Shown here piece after piece: positions 63,091 to 64,000 of a stretch of 64,000 bases of DNA. The notes beneath the pieces are model-generated. The model did not search any database. It was given only the letters and a program-made list of their open reading frames with translations, and was not told the origin of the DNA. The position numbers were made by a program, and so were the translations under genes. The stretch is from Bacillus pumilus (GTDB lineage Bacteria > Bacillota > Bacilli > Bacillales > Bacillaceae). The stretch covers positions 1 to 64,000 of the forward strand of contig NZ_NKHG01000038.1 in assembly GCF_002744245.1 (NCBI RefSeq), given 5' to 3'. Position 1 is the stretch's first letter; every line of letters begins with the position of its first letter.

Positions 63091-64000
63091 ATGAAAGGTA
63101 GAAATCAAAAGTCCATTCTGGTCAGTTTACTGCTGATCTTTACACTGATACTTGCGGCTTGCTCTGGTGGAAATAAAACATCTGGAGACAGTGAAAAGAA
63201 ATCCACTGGTAAGCCTGTACAAGGCGGAGACCTTGTCATTGGTTCAATTGCAGAGCCTACGTTATTTAACTCGCTTTATTCAACTGATGCGGCAAGCTCT
63301 GATATAGAGGAAAGAATCTACAGCTTCTTACTTCAAACAGACGGAAAACTCAACCCGCAGCTATCGCTGGCAGAGGATATTAAAGAATCTGATGACGGCA
63401 AGCAGTTTGATGTGACCATTAGAAAAGGTGTGAAGTTTCATGATGGTGAAGAACTGACTGCTGATGATGTTGTGTTTACATACAGCATTCCGATCAATAA
63501 GGATTACAACGGAGAGCGTGGATCAGGCTTTGAAGTATTAGATTCTGTCAAAAAGACAGGAGATTACTCTATTGAATTCAAGCTCAATAAAAAAGATCCG
63601 TATTTTTATAATGTCACACTAGGAAGCTATGGCATTTTGCCTAAGCATATTTTAGGTGATGTGCCTGTAAAGGATCTCGGCGAAAATGAATTTAACCGAA
63701 AAAAACCAATTGGTTCAGGTCCATTTAAATTTGCAGAGTGGAAAGAAGGAGACTATGTCAAACTAGAAGCCTTTGATGATTATTGGGATGGCCGTCCAAA
63801 CCTTGATACGGTCACCATTAAAACCATTCCTGATCAAAATGCAGCCATTGCTCAGCTATCAGCAGGTGATATTGATTTCTTTGCTGTACCGGGAGTAGAG
63901 CTGCAAACAGCTGAAAAAGTCAGCAACATCAAAATTGAATCTGATCTAGGGCTCAATTATTCATATATTGGCTGGAACCAGAAAAATGATCTCTTCAAAA
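63091..64000 (+). CDS. appA: Oligopeptide-binding lipoprotein AppA (5' part)
   Basis: The first 303 codons of a family 5 solute-binding protein; the rest lies beyond the right edge. The lipoprotein signal runs MKGRNQKSILVSLLLIFTLI then LAACSGG (lipobox LAAC). The binding domain has GSIAEPTLFNSLYSTDAAS, KGVKFHDGEELTADDVVFTY and IGSGPFKFAEWKEGDYV in separate blocks. The frame is open to the window end. In B. subtilis 168 appA is known to carry a frameshift; none is seen here so far. It follows appF by 83 bases with AGGGGG before the ATG. Confidence 0.93.
   Translation, partial: MKGRNQKSILVSLLLIFTLILAACSGGNKTSGDSEKKSTGKPVQGGDLVIGSIAEPTLFNSLYSTDAASSDIEERIYSFLLQTDGKLNPQLSLAEDIKESDDGKQFDVTIRKGVKFHDGEELTADDVVFTYSIPINKDYNGERGSGFEVLDSVKKTGDYSIEFKLNKKDPYFYNVTLGSYGILPKHILGDVPVKDLGENEFNRKKPIGSGPFKFAEWKEGDYVKLEAFDDYWDGRPNLDTVTIKTIPDQNAAIAQLSAGDIDFFAVPGVELQTAEKVSNIKIESDLGLNYSYIGWNQKNDLFK

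Overview
The window looks like a chromosome segment of a Bacillus species in the B. pumilus / safensis / altitudinis group. Gene order largely follows one B. subtilis block (gerP-yisI-yisK-yisL-yisN-asnO-yisP-yisQ-yisR, then yitH-yitJ-yitK-yitL-yitS-yitT-ipi-yitU-yitV-yitW-yitY-yitZ-argCJBD-carAB-argF-yjzC-yjzD-yjaU-yjaV-med-comZ-yjzB-fabHA-fabF-yjaZ-appDFA). It departs from B. subtilis at several insertions and losses. Ribosome binding sites are strong, TTG and GTG starts occur, and base composition is moderate. No tRNA, rRNA, prophage, IS element or CRISPR array was seen.

Region by region. (1) 1-3000: spore genes. These are the gerPA-PB-PC end of the gerP operon behind a textbook sigma-K promoter, a Spo0E-like phosphatase (yisI), and a divergent pair made of a CotH-like coat kinase and a Ser/Lys/Cys-rich CotG-like coat protein. 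(2) 3000-7020: yisK, yisL, yisN, asnO; wprA, which I expect between yisL and yisN, is absent. (3) 7167-10988: a three-gene carotenoid operon (two CrtN-type desaturases/oxidases plus a CrtM/YisP-type synthase). (4) 11017-15085: a frameshifted MATE exporter (yisQ), yisR, an acetyltransferase, two related small membrane proteins and a hexapeptide acyltransferase. (5) 15435-23758: a Fur-box-controlled siderophore operon whose gene order equals rhbABCDEF, predicting a schizokinen-like citrate dihydroxamate. (6) 23764-36731: a structured intergenic repeat, yitH, an unknown secreted protein, a SAM-riboswitch-controlled yitJ-metH operon, yitK, yitL, and a lipoprotein/chemoreceptor pair. (7) 36873-42869: yitT, a lipoprotein form of ipi, small genes, yitU, yitV, yitW, yitY, yitZ. 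(8) 43006-52373: the arginine and carbamoyl-phosphate operon. (9) 52477-60839: yjzC, an MFS transporter, a second copy of the structured repeat, yjzD, yjaU, yjaV, med-comZ, yjzB, FapR-controlled fabHA-fabF and yjaZ. (10) 61010-64000: the app oligopeptide permease (appD, appF, start of appA).

The main cautions concern sequence quality. Three conserved genes (yisQ, carB, appD) are broken by four single-base losses. All four restore perfectly when one base is added, so base-calling or assembly error is at least as likely as real inactivation. The items I find most worth following up are the paired structured repeat with a compensatory change in its stem, the BMP-lipoprotein/chemoreceptor pair, the CotG-CotH pair, the full carotenoid operon at the yisP locus, and the siderophore operon.
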